From NCBI GenBank assembly GCA_046160485.1, contig JBJXGV010000036.1:124001-188000 (forward strand): 64,000 bases of DNA. Direction: 5' to 3'. The notes below the pieces were generated by a model that saw nothing but the letters and a program-made list of their open reading frames with translations, ran no database searches and was not told where the DNA came from. The DNA is from JBJXGV01 sp046160485. GTDB lineage: Bacteria; Orphanbacterota; Orphanbacteria; JBJXGV01. The translations under genes and the position numbers were made by a program. How positions within the stretch are numbered: the first letter of the stretch is position 1; each line of letters begins with the position of its first letter. Below are positions 26,528 through 34,621 of this stretch, piece after piece.

Positions 26528-26556
26528 TTTGTAGCACGCGCGGCCGCCGCGCTCAA
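26528..26556 (-). promoter_or_regulatory. Promoter of the sulfatase-like gene, possibly leaderless
   Basis: Minus strand: TTGAGC at 26556-26551, 17-bp spacer ending in TGC, TACAAA at 26533-26528. The ATG at 26520 lies seven bases past the -10, so the message would start at or beside the start codon. Confidence 0.5.
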
Positions 26557-26626
26557 GCTAACGACGTTCGCCGCGGCGCTCTCGCGTCCGCTCGCTTCGT
26601 CGCGCCGCCGTCTCGCGGCCGTTTGC

Positions 26627-26655
26627 TTGACGCTCTCCGAGCGATGCCATACTCT
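26627..26655 (+). promoter_or_regulatory. Promoter of the beta-oxidation operon
   Basis: TTGACG at 26627-26632, 17-bp spacer, TACTCT at 26650-26655. It overlaps an in-frame ATG at 26644, which argues that the thiolase starts downstream at GTG 26710. Confidence 0.5.
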
Positions 26656-26709
26656 GATCCGTCGATTCTCGCGTGCGCCCACTTCGTTCGAGAGGAACTC
26701 GTCGCCTTC

Positions 26710-27912
26710 GTGTCGCGTCCCGTCGTCATCGTCTCCGCAGTGCGAACACCAATGGGGAAGTTTCTCGGCGGACTCTCGTCGCTCTCCGCGGCGGACCTCG
26801 GCGTTGCGGCGATGCGCGAGGCGATCGCGCGCGCGCGCGTCGCGCCGCGAGACGTCTCCGAGGTGCTCTTCGGGAACGCGCGGCAAGCCGGCGGCGGACC
26901 GAACGCCGCGCGCCAAATCGCCGTGCGCGCCGGACTCCCGGTCGAGACGCCCGCGTGCACGATCAACATGGCGTGCGCGTCCGGCATGAAGGCGCTCTCG
27001 CTCGCGGCGAGCGCGATCGCGCACGGCGAGGCCGACATCGTCGCGGCCGGCGGCGTCGAGAGCATGAGCCGCGTTCCGTATCTTCTCGATCGCGCGCGCG
27101 CCGGCTACAGAATGGGCAGCGGCGAGGTGATCGACGGGATGTATCGCGACGGCTTTTTTTGTCCTCTCGCGCAGCAGGTGATGGGCGACACGGCCGAGAA
27201 TCTCGCGGCGGACTACGGCATCGCGCGCTCGGAGCAGGACGCATTCGCGCTCGAGAGCCAACGCCGCGCGGCGGTCGCGATTCGCGAGGGGCGCTTCGAG
27301 CGCGAGATCGTGCCGGTGGAGGTTCCGGGCTCGCGCGGCGACGTTGTGCGCATCGCGGCCGACGAGCATCCGCGGGCCGACACGACGATCGACGGGCTCG
27401 CCAAGCTGCGCGCGGTGTTTCGCGAGGGCGGCTCCGTCACGCCCGGCAATTCGAGCGGGATCGTGGATGGCGCGGCGGCGCTCGTTCTCGCCGAAGAGGG
27501 CGCGGCGCGGCAGGCGGGGCTTCCGGCGCGCGCGCGCATCCTCGGCTGGGCTGCCGCGGGTGTCGAGCCGCGCGTCATGGGCATCGGCGTTGTCCCCGCG
27601 GTCAAGCGCCTTCTTGCGGCGACGGGTTTGGCGCTCGATGATTTCGATCTCGTGGAGATCAACGAGGCGTTCGCGGCGCAGGTGCTCGCGGTGTTGCGCG
27701 ATCTTCCGATGGATCGCGAGCGCGTCAACGTCAACGGCGGCGCGATCGCGCTCGGCCACCCGATTGGCGCGACCGGCGCGCGGATCGTCGTCACGCTCCT
27801 GCACGAGATGGAGCGTCGCGGCGCACGTCGCGGACTCGCAACGCTGTGCGTGAGCGGCGGACAGGGAATGGCAATCGCTCTTGAACGCATCGATTCGCAG
27901 GCGCGATCGTGA
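26710..27912 (+). CDS. Acetyl-CoA C-acyltransferase (thiolase) 1
   Basis: Thiolytic cleavage of 3-ketoacyl-CoA or acetoacetyl-CoA condensation. From GTG 26710 the protein has 400 aa. All catalytic residues are present: Cys89 (NMACASG), the NEAF motif, His350 (GHPIGATGAR) and Cys380 (CVSGGQG). ATG 26644 is in frame but lies inside the promoter, so GTG is chosen; AGAGGA lies about 12 bases upstream, rather far. First gene of an operon running to 33648. Confidence 0.92.
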   Translation: MSRPVVIVSAVRTPMGKFLGGLSSLSAADLGVAAMREAIARARVAPRDVSEVLFGNARQAGGGPNAARQIAVRAGLPVETPACTINMACASGMKALSLAASAIAHGEADIVAAGGVESMSRVPYLLDRARAGYRMGSGEVIDGMYRDGFFCPLAQQVMGDTAENLAADYGIARSEQDAFALESQRRAAVAIREGRFEREIVPVEVPGSRGDVVRIAADEHPRADTTIDGLAKLRAVFREGGSVTPGNSSGIVDGAAALVLAEEGAARQAGLPARARILGWAAAGVEPRVMGIGVVPAVKRLLAATGLALDDFDLVEINEAFAAQVLAVLRDLPMDRERVNVNGGAIALGHPIGATGARIVVTLLHEMERRGARRGLATLCVSGGQGMAIALERIDSQARS

Positions 27913-27952
27913 GCGGGGCAGCGCGCGCCAACTCGTGCAGCACGGAGGAGTG

Positions 27953-28738
27953 ATGGAGACGATGGAAAACATTCGACTCGAAAAACGAGACGGCGCGGCG
28001 TGGGTGACGGTGGATCGCCCCAAGGCGCTCAACGCACTCAACCGCGCGACGATCGCCGAGATGTCGCAGGCGTTCGACGAGCTGCGCGCGGACCGCTCGA
28101 TCGGCGTGATCGTCGTCACGGGCGGCGGCGAGAAGGCCTTCATCGCGGGCGCCGACATTTCCGAACTCGCGGAGGAATCGCCCGCGAGTGCGCGCGAGAA
28201 CTCGCTCCGCGGCCAGGCGATGTGCCGCGCGATCGAGGAGTGCGGCAAGCCGGTCATTGCGGCGATCAACGGGTTCGCGCTCGGCGGCGGGCTCGAGGTC
28301 GCGCTCGCGTGCCACATTCGCATCGCGTCGGAAAACGCGCGCCTCGGTCTTCCGGAGGTCGGTCTCGGCATCATCCCCGGGTACGGCGGTACGCAGCGGC
28401 TTCCGCGCATCGTCGGCAGCGGCGTCGCGATCGAAATGATCGCGACGGGACGCCACCTCTCCGCCGCAGACGCTCTTCGCGTCGGGCTCGTGAATCGCGT
28501 CGTGCCGCTCGCCGAATTGCGTGCTGCCGCCGAATCGATCGCGGCCGAGATCGTGAAGAACGGGCCGCTGGCCGTGCGCGCCGCGCTCGGCGTATCGCTC
28601 GCGGGGCTCGAGGGAACGCTGCGCGAAGGGACGGCGCGCGAGGCGGAGGCGTTCGGCCGCATCTACGAAACCGCGGACCTGCGCGAAGGCCTCGCTGCGT
28701 TCCTCGAAAAACGCAAACCGAAATTCGTTGGTGAATAG
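27953..28738 (+). CDS. Enoyl-CoA hydratase (crotonase)
   Basis: Hydrates trans-2-enoyl-CoA to 3-hydroxyacyl-CoA. The 261-aa protein keeps both catalytic glutamates: Glu135 (GLPEVGLG) and Glu161 (GVAIEMIATG), plus the oxyanion motifs IAGADIS and GFALGGGLE. ATG 27953 has GGAGG four bases upstream; ATG 27962 is an alternative. It lies 40 bases after thiolase 1 and 33 before thiolase 2. This is the more conventional of the two crotonases in the window. Confidence 0.92.
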   Translation: METMENIRLEKRDGAAWVTVDRPKALNALNRATIAEMSQAFDELRADRSIGVIVVTGGGEKAFIAGADISELAEESPASARENSLRGQAMCRAIEECGKPVIAAINGFALGGGLEVALACHIRIASENARLGLPEVGLGIIPGYGGTQRLPRIVGSGVAIEMIATGRHLSAADALRVGLVNRVVPLAELRAAAESIAAEIVKNGPLAVRAALGVSLAGLEGTLREGTAREAEAFGRIYETADLREGLAAFLEKRKPKFVGE

Positions 28739-28771
28739 CATTCCGCTGCGACAGCGCAGAAGGAGCACGTG

Positions 28772-29992
28772 ATGGGTTTGTCGAAGGAGATCGTGATTCT
28801 CGGCGGGGCGCGAACGCCGTTCGCCGAATACGAAGGCGGCAAAACGGGGCGCGGCGAGATGGGCGGGCGGCTGAAGCATCTCACCGCGAACGACCTTGGC
28901 GCGCACGCGGCGCGAGCGGCGCTCGAGCGAACGGGCGTAGCGCCCGGGCACGTCGACCACGTTGTGTTCGGGAACGCGCTCCAGACGAGCGCGGACGCGA
29001 TTTACGGCGCGCGGCACGTCGGGCTCAAGGCGGGCGTGCCGATCACGACACCTGCCATCACCGTGAATCGCATCTGCGGCTCGGGGATTCAGGCCGCAGT
29101 GTCGGCAAGTCTCATCATGCTCGCGGGCGACGCCGAGGTCGTGCTCGCGGGCGGCATGGAAAGCATGAGCCAAGCGCCGCACGTCATTCGCGGATTGCGC
29201 GGTGGGCTCAAACTCGGGCAAGGCGCGCTCGAGGACTTGCTCATGGCGTCGCTATTGGATCCGTACTGCGGCTGCTACATGGCGAACACGTCGGACAATC
29301 TCGCGCGCGAGCACAATATTTCGCGCGAGCAGCAGGACGCGTACGCGCTCGAGAGCCAAGCGCGCGCCGCGCGTGCGAAGGAGCGCGGCGTGTTTCGCGA
29401 GGAGATCGCGCCGATCGAAGTGAAGGATCGCAAGGGTGTCGCGGTGATCGACGATGATGATCACATGAAGCCGGACACGACGATCGAGGGGCTCGCGAAG
29501 CTTCCGACTGCGTTCGGCAAGGAGGGTTTCGTCACCGCGGGGAACGCGAGCGGCATCGTCGACGGCGGGGCGGCGCTCGTGCTCGCGACGCGCGACGGCG
29601 CGCGGCGCGCGGGCGCGCAGCCGATCGGCCGCGTCGTCTCCTGGGGAATCGCCGGAGTCGAGCCGCGCCTTATGGGCATCGGCCCCGTTCCCGCGATCAC
29701 GATGGCCGTCGAACGCGCGGGGCTTTCGCTCGGCGCGATCGATCTGTTCGAGATCAACGAAGCGTTCGCGGGGCAGTATCTCGCCGTCGAGAAGTCGCTC
29801 GGTCTCGACCGCGCGCGCGTCAACGTCAACGGCGGCGCGATCGCGATCGGCCACCCGCTCGGCGCGACGGGCGCGCGGCTTCTCCTGACGCTTCTTCTCG
29901 AGTTGCGCCGCTCGAAGCGCCGCTACGGCGTCGCGTCGGCGTGCATCGGCGGAGGCCAGGGCATCGCAATGGTCGTCGAGGCGCTCGCGTAG
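28772..29992 (+). CDS. Acetyl-CoA C-acyltransferase (thiolase) 2
   Basis: A 406-aa thiolase with Cys102 (ICGSGIQA), the NEAF motif, His361 (GHPLGATGAR) and Cys391 (ACIGGGQG). ATG 28772 follows AAGGAG at six bases; an adjacent in-frame GTG at 28769 would add one residue. Compared with thiolase 1 it has a longer N-terminal loop (AEYEGGKTGRGEM) and differs around the acyl pocket, so the two may serve different chain lengths. The acyl-CoA dehydrogenase ATG follows its stop with no gap. Confidence 0.92.
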   Translation: MGLSKEIVILGGARTPFAEYEGGKTGRGEMGGRLKHLTANDLGAHAARAALERTGVAPGHVDHVVFGNALQTSADAIYGARHVGLKAGVPITTPAITVNRICGSGIQAAVSASLIMLAGDAEVVLAGGMESMSQAPHVIRGLRGGLKLGQGALEDLLMASLLDPYCGCYMANTSDNLAREHNISREQQDAYALESQARAARAKERGVFREEIAPIEVKDRKGVAVIDDDDHMKPDTTIEGLAKLPTAFGKEGFVTAGNASGIVDGGAALVLATRDGARRAGAQPIGRVVSWGIAGVEPRLMGIGPVPAITMAVERAGLSLGAIDLFEINEAFAGQYLAVEKSLGLDRARVNVNGGAIAIGHPLGATGARLLLTLLLELRRSKRRYGVASACIGGGQGIAMVVEALA

Positions 29993-31129
29993 ATGGATTT
30001 CTCGTGGTCGGAAGAACAGGAGATGGTGCGCAAGATGGCGCGCGAGTTCGCGGAGGAGATTCGCGAAGAGGCGCGCGCTGCCGAGGAGGAGGCGCGCTTC
30101 TCGCACGATATCACGCGCAAAATGGGGGAGATGGGTTTCCTCGGCATGACGGTCCCCGAGGAGTACGGCGGATTCGGCGCGGGATACCTCTCGTACCTCG
30201 TCGCGCTCGAAGAGATCACGAAGGTGAGTCCGCCGCAGGGAATGACGATGGGGTTGCACAACTCGCTCGTCGCCTACCCGCTTCTCGTCTTCGGCACCGA
30301 GGCGCAGAAGCAGAAGTATCTTTCGCCGGTCGCGAAGGGCGAAAAGCTCGCGGCATACGCGCTCACAGAACCCGACGCCGGCTCCGACGCGGCGAACCAA
30401 CGCACGCGCGCCGAGCGCACCGACGGCGGCTGGAAGATCACCGGCTCGAAGATCTTCATCACGAACGGCGCCGTTGCGGACATCGTTCTCGTGTGGGCCG
30501 TCACGAAACCGGGCGAACGTGCGCACGGCATCTCGTGTTTCATCGTCGAGTCGTCGTGGCCGGGCTTCCAGGTCGGCGCGGTCGAGACGAAGATGGGTCT
30601 CGCGTCCTCCCCGACGACGGAGCTTTCCTTTGACGGACTGATGGTCCCCGGCGAGAATCTGCTCGGCGTCGAGAACGAGGGTTTCCAGGTCGCGATGGCC
30701 ACGCTCGACGGCGGGAGGATCGCGGTGGCGGCGCAGTCGTGCGCGCTCGCGGAGGCAGCGCTCGAGAAAGCGGTGTGCTACGCGAAGGAACGCGTCCAGT
30801 TCGGCAAGCCGATCGCGCAGTTCCAAGGGATTTCGTGGATGCTCGCCGACATGAAGGTCGATCTCGAGGCGTCGCGCCTGCTCGTTCAGCGTGCGGCAAC
30901 GCTGCGCGAACGCGGCGAGCCGCACACGCTCGAGGCGGCGATCGCGAAGCTTCACGCGACGGAGATGGCGACACGCGTGACCGGAAAGGCGATTCAGATC
31001 CACGGCGGCTACGGCTACATGCGCGAGTACGGCGTCGAGGCGTTGTACCGCGCGGCGAAGGCCGCCGAATTGTTCGAGGGCACATCCGAGATTCAACGAA
31101 CCATCATCGGCCGAACACTGACGAGGTGA
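29993..31129 (+). CDS. Acyl-CoA dehydrogenase
   Basis: FAD-dependent alpha,beta-dehydrogenation of acyl-CoA. A 378-aa protein of the short/medium-chain type. Features: N-terminal helices beginning FSWSEEQEMVRKMAREFAEE, the FAD/substrate signature ALTEPDAGSDAANQ, the stretch GVENEGFQVAMATLDGGRI, and the catalytic base Glu in LFEGTSEIQR near the C-terminus. Starts directly on the base after the thiolase stop. The electron acceptor (ETF) is not encoded in the window. Confidence 0.93.
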   Translation: MDFSWSEEQEMVRKMAREFAEEIREEARAAEEEARFSHDITRKMGEMGFLGMTVPEEYGGFGAGYLSYLVALEEITKVSPPQGMTMGLHNSLVAYPLLVFGTEAQKQKYLSPVAKGEKLAAYALTEPDAGSDAANQRTRAERTDGGWKITGSKIFITNGAVADIVLVWAVTKPGERAHGISCFIVESSWPGFQVGAVETKMGLASSPTTELSFDGLMVPGENLLGVENEGFQVAMATLDGGRIAVAAQSCALAEAALEKAVCYAKERVQFGKPIAQFQGISWMLADMKVDLEASRLLVQRAATLRERGEPHTLEAAIAKLHATEMATRVTGKAIQIHGGYGYMREYGVEALYRAAKAAELFEGTSEIQRTIIGRTLTR

Positions 31130-31133
31130 CGCA

Positions 31134-32525
31134 TTGATTTCTTACGACGTGCTCGTAATTGGCTCGGGACCGGCGGGTCATAAGGCGGCGATTCGCGCGG
31201 CGAAGTCGGGCAAGAAGGTCGCGGTGGTCGAGCGAAAGATCTGCGTCGGCGGCGTGTCGGTCAATACGGGCACGATTCCGTCGAAGACGTTCCGCGAGGC
31301 GGTGCTCTACTTGAGCGGATTCCGGCAGCGAGCCGTCTACGGCCAGAGCTACACGCTGAAGAAATCGGTGACGATCGCGGACCTGAATCAGCGGGTGCAG
31401 CACGTCGTCAAGAACGAGGTCGAGGTGCTCAACGCGCAGTTTCGCCGCAACGGCGTCGATGTCATCCCCGGCCGCGCGTCGTTCGTCGATCCGCACACGA
31501 TCAAGGTCGACGGGGCGGACGGTGCGATCGAAATCGCCGCGGCGACGATCATTCTCGCGGTCGGCGCGCGCCCCGCGCACTCCGATAGCTTCGCGGTCGA
31601 CGGCGAAACGATCGTCGACACCGAATCGTTCTACGCGATGCCGCAGCTTCCCAAGACGTTGATCGTCGTCGGCGGCGGCGTCATCGGTGTCGAGTACGCG
31701 ACGATGGCGGCCACCGTCGGCGTCGCCGTTACGGTCATCGAAACGCGGCCAACAATTCTTGATTTCATCGACCGCGAAGTTGTCGAAGCGCTGACGTACC
31801 ACATGCGGCAGGCGGGCATTACGCTGCGCCTCGGCGAAGAAGTGACCGACGTGAAGAGAACGCCGTCGGGAAAGGTCGCGGCGATTACGAAGAGCCACAA
31901 GGAGATCGCCGCGGATGCCGTGCTCTACGCCGTCGGCCGCCAGGGAAACACGGACGGGCTCGCGCTCGAGAACGCGGGTCTCGACGCCGACACCCGCGGC
32001 CGCATCGCCGTCAACGAACACTTCCAGACGAAAGTGCCGCACATCTACGCGGTCGGCGACATCATCGGATTCCCGAGCCTCGCGTCGGTCTCCTCGGAGC
32101 AGGGGCGCCTTGCGGCGTGCCACGCCCTCGGCATCGCAACGCGCGGGCTTTCGTCGCTGTTTCCGTACGGCATCTATACGATCCCGGAGATTTCCTACGT
32201 CGGTTCGACGGAGGAGGAACTCACCGATGCGGGTATTCCCTACGAGACGGGAATCGCACGCTACCGCGAGATCGCGCGCGGGCAGATCCTCGGCGACGAC
32301 GCGGGACTTCTGAAACTGCTCTTCCATCGCGAGAAGAAGACGCTCCTCGGCGTTCACATTATCGGCGAGGGCGCGAGCGAACTGGTTCACATCGGGCAAG
32401 CCGTCATCGCGTTCGGCGGCACGATCGATTATTTCGTCGACACCGTCTTCAACTACCCGACGCTTGCGGAGTGTTACAAGGTCGCCGCGCTCGCGGGGGT
32501 CAATAAACTCGCCGCCATGTCGTGA
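31134..32525 (+). CDS. sthA: Soluble (Si-specific) NAD(P)+ transhydrogenase
   Basis: A flavoprotein that moves hydride between NADPH and NAD+ in the cytoplasm. The 463-aa chain has the FAD motif GSGPAGHKAAIRAAKSGKK, a second dinucleotide motif VVGGGVIGVEYATMAATVG, the C-terminal FAD motif HIYAVGDIIG and a dimerisation domain. The redox disulfide of lipoamide dehydrogenases is missing: the site reads GGVSVNTGTIPSK, which is the SthA form. Start is TTG at 31134 with GAGGTG just upstream. Its place in a beta-oxidation operon suggests it balances the cofactors produced there. Confidence 0.88.
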   Translation: MISYDVLVIGSGPAGHKAAIRAAKSGKKVAVVERKICVGGVSVNTGTIPSKTFREAVLYLSGFRQRAVYGQSYTLKKSVTIADLNQRVQHVVKNEVEVLNAQFRRNGVDVIPGRASFVDPHTIKVDGADGAIEIAAATIILAVGARPAHSDSFAVDGETIVDTESFYAMPQLPKTLIVVGGGVIGVEYATMAATVGVAVTVIETRPTILDFIDREVVEALTYHMRQAGITLRLGEEVTDVKRTPSGKVAAITKSHKEIAADAVLYAVGRQGNTDGLALENAGLDADTRGRIAVNEHFQTKVPHIYAVGDIIGFPSLASVSSEQGRLAACHALGIATRGLSSLFPYGIYTIPEISYVGSTEEELTDAGIPYETGIARYREIARGQILGDDAGLLKLLFHREKKTLLGVHIIGEGASELVHIGQAVIAFGGTIDYFVDTVFNYPTLAECYKVAALAGVNKLAAMS

Positions 32526-32568
32526 TCGTCCCGGCGCGGCGCGCCGCAACGTTCAACAGAGGAGTTTC

Positions 32569-33648
32569 ATGTACACGTTTGCCGTGATCCCCGGCGATGG
32601 CGTCGGGGAAGAAGTCGTTCGCGAAGGACTCAAGGTGCTCGACTGCGCGGCGTCGCGCTTCGAGTTTCGTTATGAACTCGTGCGCTATCCGTTCGGCGCC
32701 GACCACTATCTCGCAACCGGCGAGACGATGCCGGAGAGCGTTTTCGACGAAGTGCGGCAGATGAACGCCGTCTATCTCGGCGCCATCGGCGATCCGCGCA
32801 TCGAGGTCGGGTTCCTCGAGCGCGCGATCATCGCCGGCCTCCGATTCCGGCTCGACCTCTTCGTGAATCTGCGTCCGATCAAACTCTACGCGGCGCACCT
32901 GACGCCCCTGAAGGACAAGGGCCCGGAGCACATCGATTTCGTCGTCGTGCGCGAGAACACCGAGGATCTCTACACGGGGCTCGGCGGCATCTTCAAGAAG
33001 GGGACCCCGGACGAGGTCGCGATCGGCGAGATGATCTTCACGCGCAAGGGAGTCGAGCGCGTGATTCGCTACGCGTTCGAGCTCGCTCGCGCGCGCGCGG
33101 CGTCGCGCGGCGATGGACCCAAGAAGGGGATGGGCGCGAAGCTAACCCTCGTCGACAAGGCGAACGCGATTCGCATCATGGATATCTGGACGCGCACGTT
33201 CGAGGAAGTCGGGAGCGAGTATCCCGATGTCGAGCGCGATCACAACTACGTCGACGCGTGCACGATGTGGATGGTGAAAAATCCCGAGGTCTACGACACA
33301 GTCGTCGTGCCGAATCTCTTCGGCGACATCATCACGGACCTCGGCGCGATGCTGCAAGGCGGCATGGGGATCGCCGCCAGCGGCAACATCCACCCGGGCC
33401 GCGTCTCGATGTTCGAGCCGATTCACGGTTCGGCCCCGAAATATCGCGGGAAGAACGTCGCGAATCCGCTCGCCGCGATCGCCGCGGTGCAGATGATGCT
33501 CGACTACGTCGGGGAAACCGCGGCGTCGTGCGCGATCGAGGACGCGATCGCATCGCTTCTCTCGTCCGGCAAGATTCCGTCGCTCGCCGCGGGAGTGCTG
33601 AAGACATCGGAGATTGGCGACCTCGTCGTGAAGGAGTTGAGCGCGTAG
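32569..33648 (+). CDS. leuB: Isocitrate/isopropylmalate dehydrogenase family protein
   Basis: NAD(P)-dependent beta-decarboxylating dehydrogenase, 359 aa. Motifs: GDGVGEEVV at the N-terminus, LFVNLRPIKLY, VVRENTEDLYTGLGG, the Asp-containing NLFGDIITDLGAMLQGG and EPIHGSAPKYRGK. The LRFRLDLFVNLRP region is closer to 3-isopropylmalate or tartrate/malate dehydrogenases than to classical isocitrate dehydrogenase. No other leucine biosynthesis gene is near, so LeuB is one option; a 3-isopropylmalate-like 2-hydroxyacid substrate in this oxidation operon is another. GAGGAG precedes ATG 32569. A hairpin with T tract follows the stop. Confidence 0.82.
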   Translation: MYTFAVIPGDGVGEEVVREGLKVLDCAASRFEFRYELVRYPFGADHYLATGETMPESVFDEVRQMNAVYLGAIGDPRIEVGFLERAIIAGLRFRLDLFVNLRPIKLYAAHLTPLKDKGPEHIDFVVVRENTEDLYTGLGGIFKKGTPDEVAIGEMIFTRKGVERVIRYAFELARARAASRGDGPKKGMGAKLTLVDKANAIRIMDIWTRTFEEVGSEYPDVERDHNYVDACTMWMVKNPEVYDTVVVPNLFGDIITDLGAMLQGGMGIAASGNIHPGRVSMFEPIHGSAPKYRGKNVANPLAAIAAVQMMLDYVGETAASCAIEDAIASLLSSGKIPSLAAGVLKTSEIGDLVVKELSA

Positions 33649-33672
33649 CGCAAAACTCGCGCGCCGCTTTTT
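33647..33672 (+). terminator. Intrinsic terminator of the beta-oxidation operon
   Basis: AGCGC at 33647-33651 pairs with GCCGCT at 33663-33668 (one bulged base), followed by TTTT to 33672. It overlaps the stop codon and is the only hairpin plus T-run I found. Confidence 0.45.
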
Positions 33673-33695
33673 CTCTACGACCCGAATTGGACGCA

Positions 33696-33704
33696 TGCTA
33701 GACT
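33696..33704 (+). promoter_or_regulatory. Extended -10 element before the DUF1579 gene
   Basis: TGC followed by TAGACT (33699-33704), the same -10 as at mraZ. No TTGAC-type -35 is at the right distance. It would leave a leader of about 180 bases in which I recognise no riboswitch. Confidence 0.35.
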
Positions 33705-33891
33705 GCCCGGCAACTTTGTTGCGCGCGTCTTCCGATTCCGCTCCCCGGCGTGTTCTCGGGAGGCGGGTTTTCACGACCCCGCAGGCGCGACGGATGCCGC
33801 GTGATTCGAGCGGCGCGTTCGATCCACCAGCGAACCGAGGCGTGTCCAACAACTCGGTCGGCACGGCAACCAGCCCGGAGAGGAGAGTCCG

Positions 33892-34566
33892 ATGAAGCTC
33901 GCGCATTCCCGCAAGATCGCAGTCGCCGCGCTTTGCTTGGCGCTCGGCGCGTTCAACACGGTTTCTTTCGCAAAGGATGAGCACTCGCACGGCAAAGGGC
34001 ACGGCGACCACGCTCACGGCGACCACGCTCACGGCGAGCACGCGGGCGGTGCCGGGCACGAGATGGATCCCGCGGCGATGGAAGCGTGGGCGGCCGCGGC
34101 GACGCCGGGCCCACAGCACGCCGGGCTCGCGTCGCGCGTCGGACGCTGGAACGCCGAGGTGAAGTCCTACTGGATGGATCCAAATCAGCCGGTCGTGAGT
34201 GCCGGAACCGTCGAGTACTCGATGGAACTGGGAGGCCGTGTCCTCAACGGCGCCCACAAGAGCGAGATGATGGGCATGCCGTTCGAAGGCCGCAGCATCG
34301 ATGGCTACGACAATACGAAGGGGTCTTACTGGTCGATCTGGCTCGACAACATGGGCACCGGCTACATGATGTGCACGGGGAATTTCTCCGCCGACGGCAA
34401 GACGGGCACGTTCAAGGGAACGTCGTGGGATGCGATGGCCGGCAAGGAAGTGACGTACAAGCTGATCACGAAGATCATCGACGCGAACAAACACGTCTTC
34501 GAGATGTACGCGATCGACGGCAAGAACGAGATCAAGCAGATGGAGATCACGTACACGCGCGGATAA
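33892..34566 (+). CDS. DUF1579 family secreted protein with His-rich N-terminus
   Basis: A 224-aa exported protein. ATG 33892 has GGAGAGGAGAG upstream. Signal peptide about 1-27 (cleavage after SFA). Residues 30-55 are histidine-rich with the repeat GDHAH-GDHAH-GEHAG, a likely metal-binding or flexible segment. The rest (about 70-224) is the DUF1579 domain, a lipocalin-like beta-barrel: VGRWNAEVKSYW, GGRVLNGAHKSEMMG, GSYWSIWLDNMGTGYM, TYKLITKIIDANKHVFEMY. Function unknown; the family is described only by structure prediction. The TlpA-like gene follows 55 bases later and may be co-transcribed. Confidence 0.8.
   Translation: MKLAHSRKIAVAALCLALGAFNTVSFAKDEHSHGKGHGDHAHGDHAHGEHAGGAGHEMDPAAMEAWAAAATPGPQHAGLASRVGRWNAEVKSYWMDPNQPVVSAGTVEYSMELGGRVLNGAHKSEMMGMPFEGRSIDGYDNTKGSYWSIWLDNMGTGYMMCTGNFSADGKTGTFKGTSWDAMAGKEVTYKLITKIIDANKHVFEMYAIDGKNEIKQMEITYTRG
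34003..34032 (+). repeat. Tandem 15-bp repeat coding for GDHAH
   Basis: Two perfect adjacent copies of a 15-base unit (34003-34017 and 34018-34032) followed by a partial third copy. They encode the His-rich segment of the DUF1579 protein. Confidence 0.7.
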
Positions 34567-34621
34567 CCCGCGCGTCCGCGCCGAACGGGCGCGCGTTTCA
34601 CACAATTCGGGAGAGCGCCTC

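Noticed and set aside
27791..31096. Long minus-strand frames opposite thiolases, crotonase and acyl-CoA dehydrogenase
   Set aside because: Low-complexity Arg-rich translations with no recognisable motif; the plus-strand enzymes are certain.
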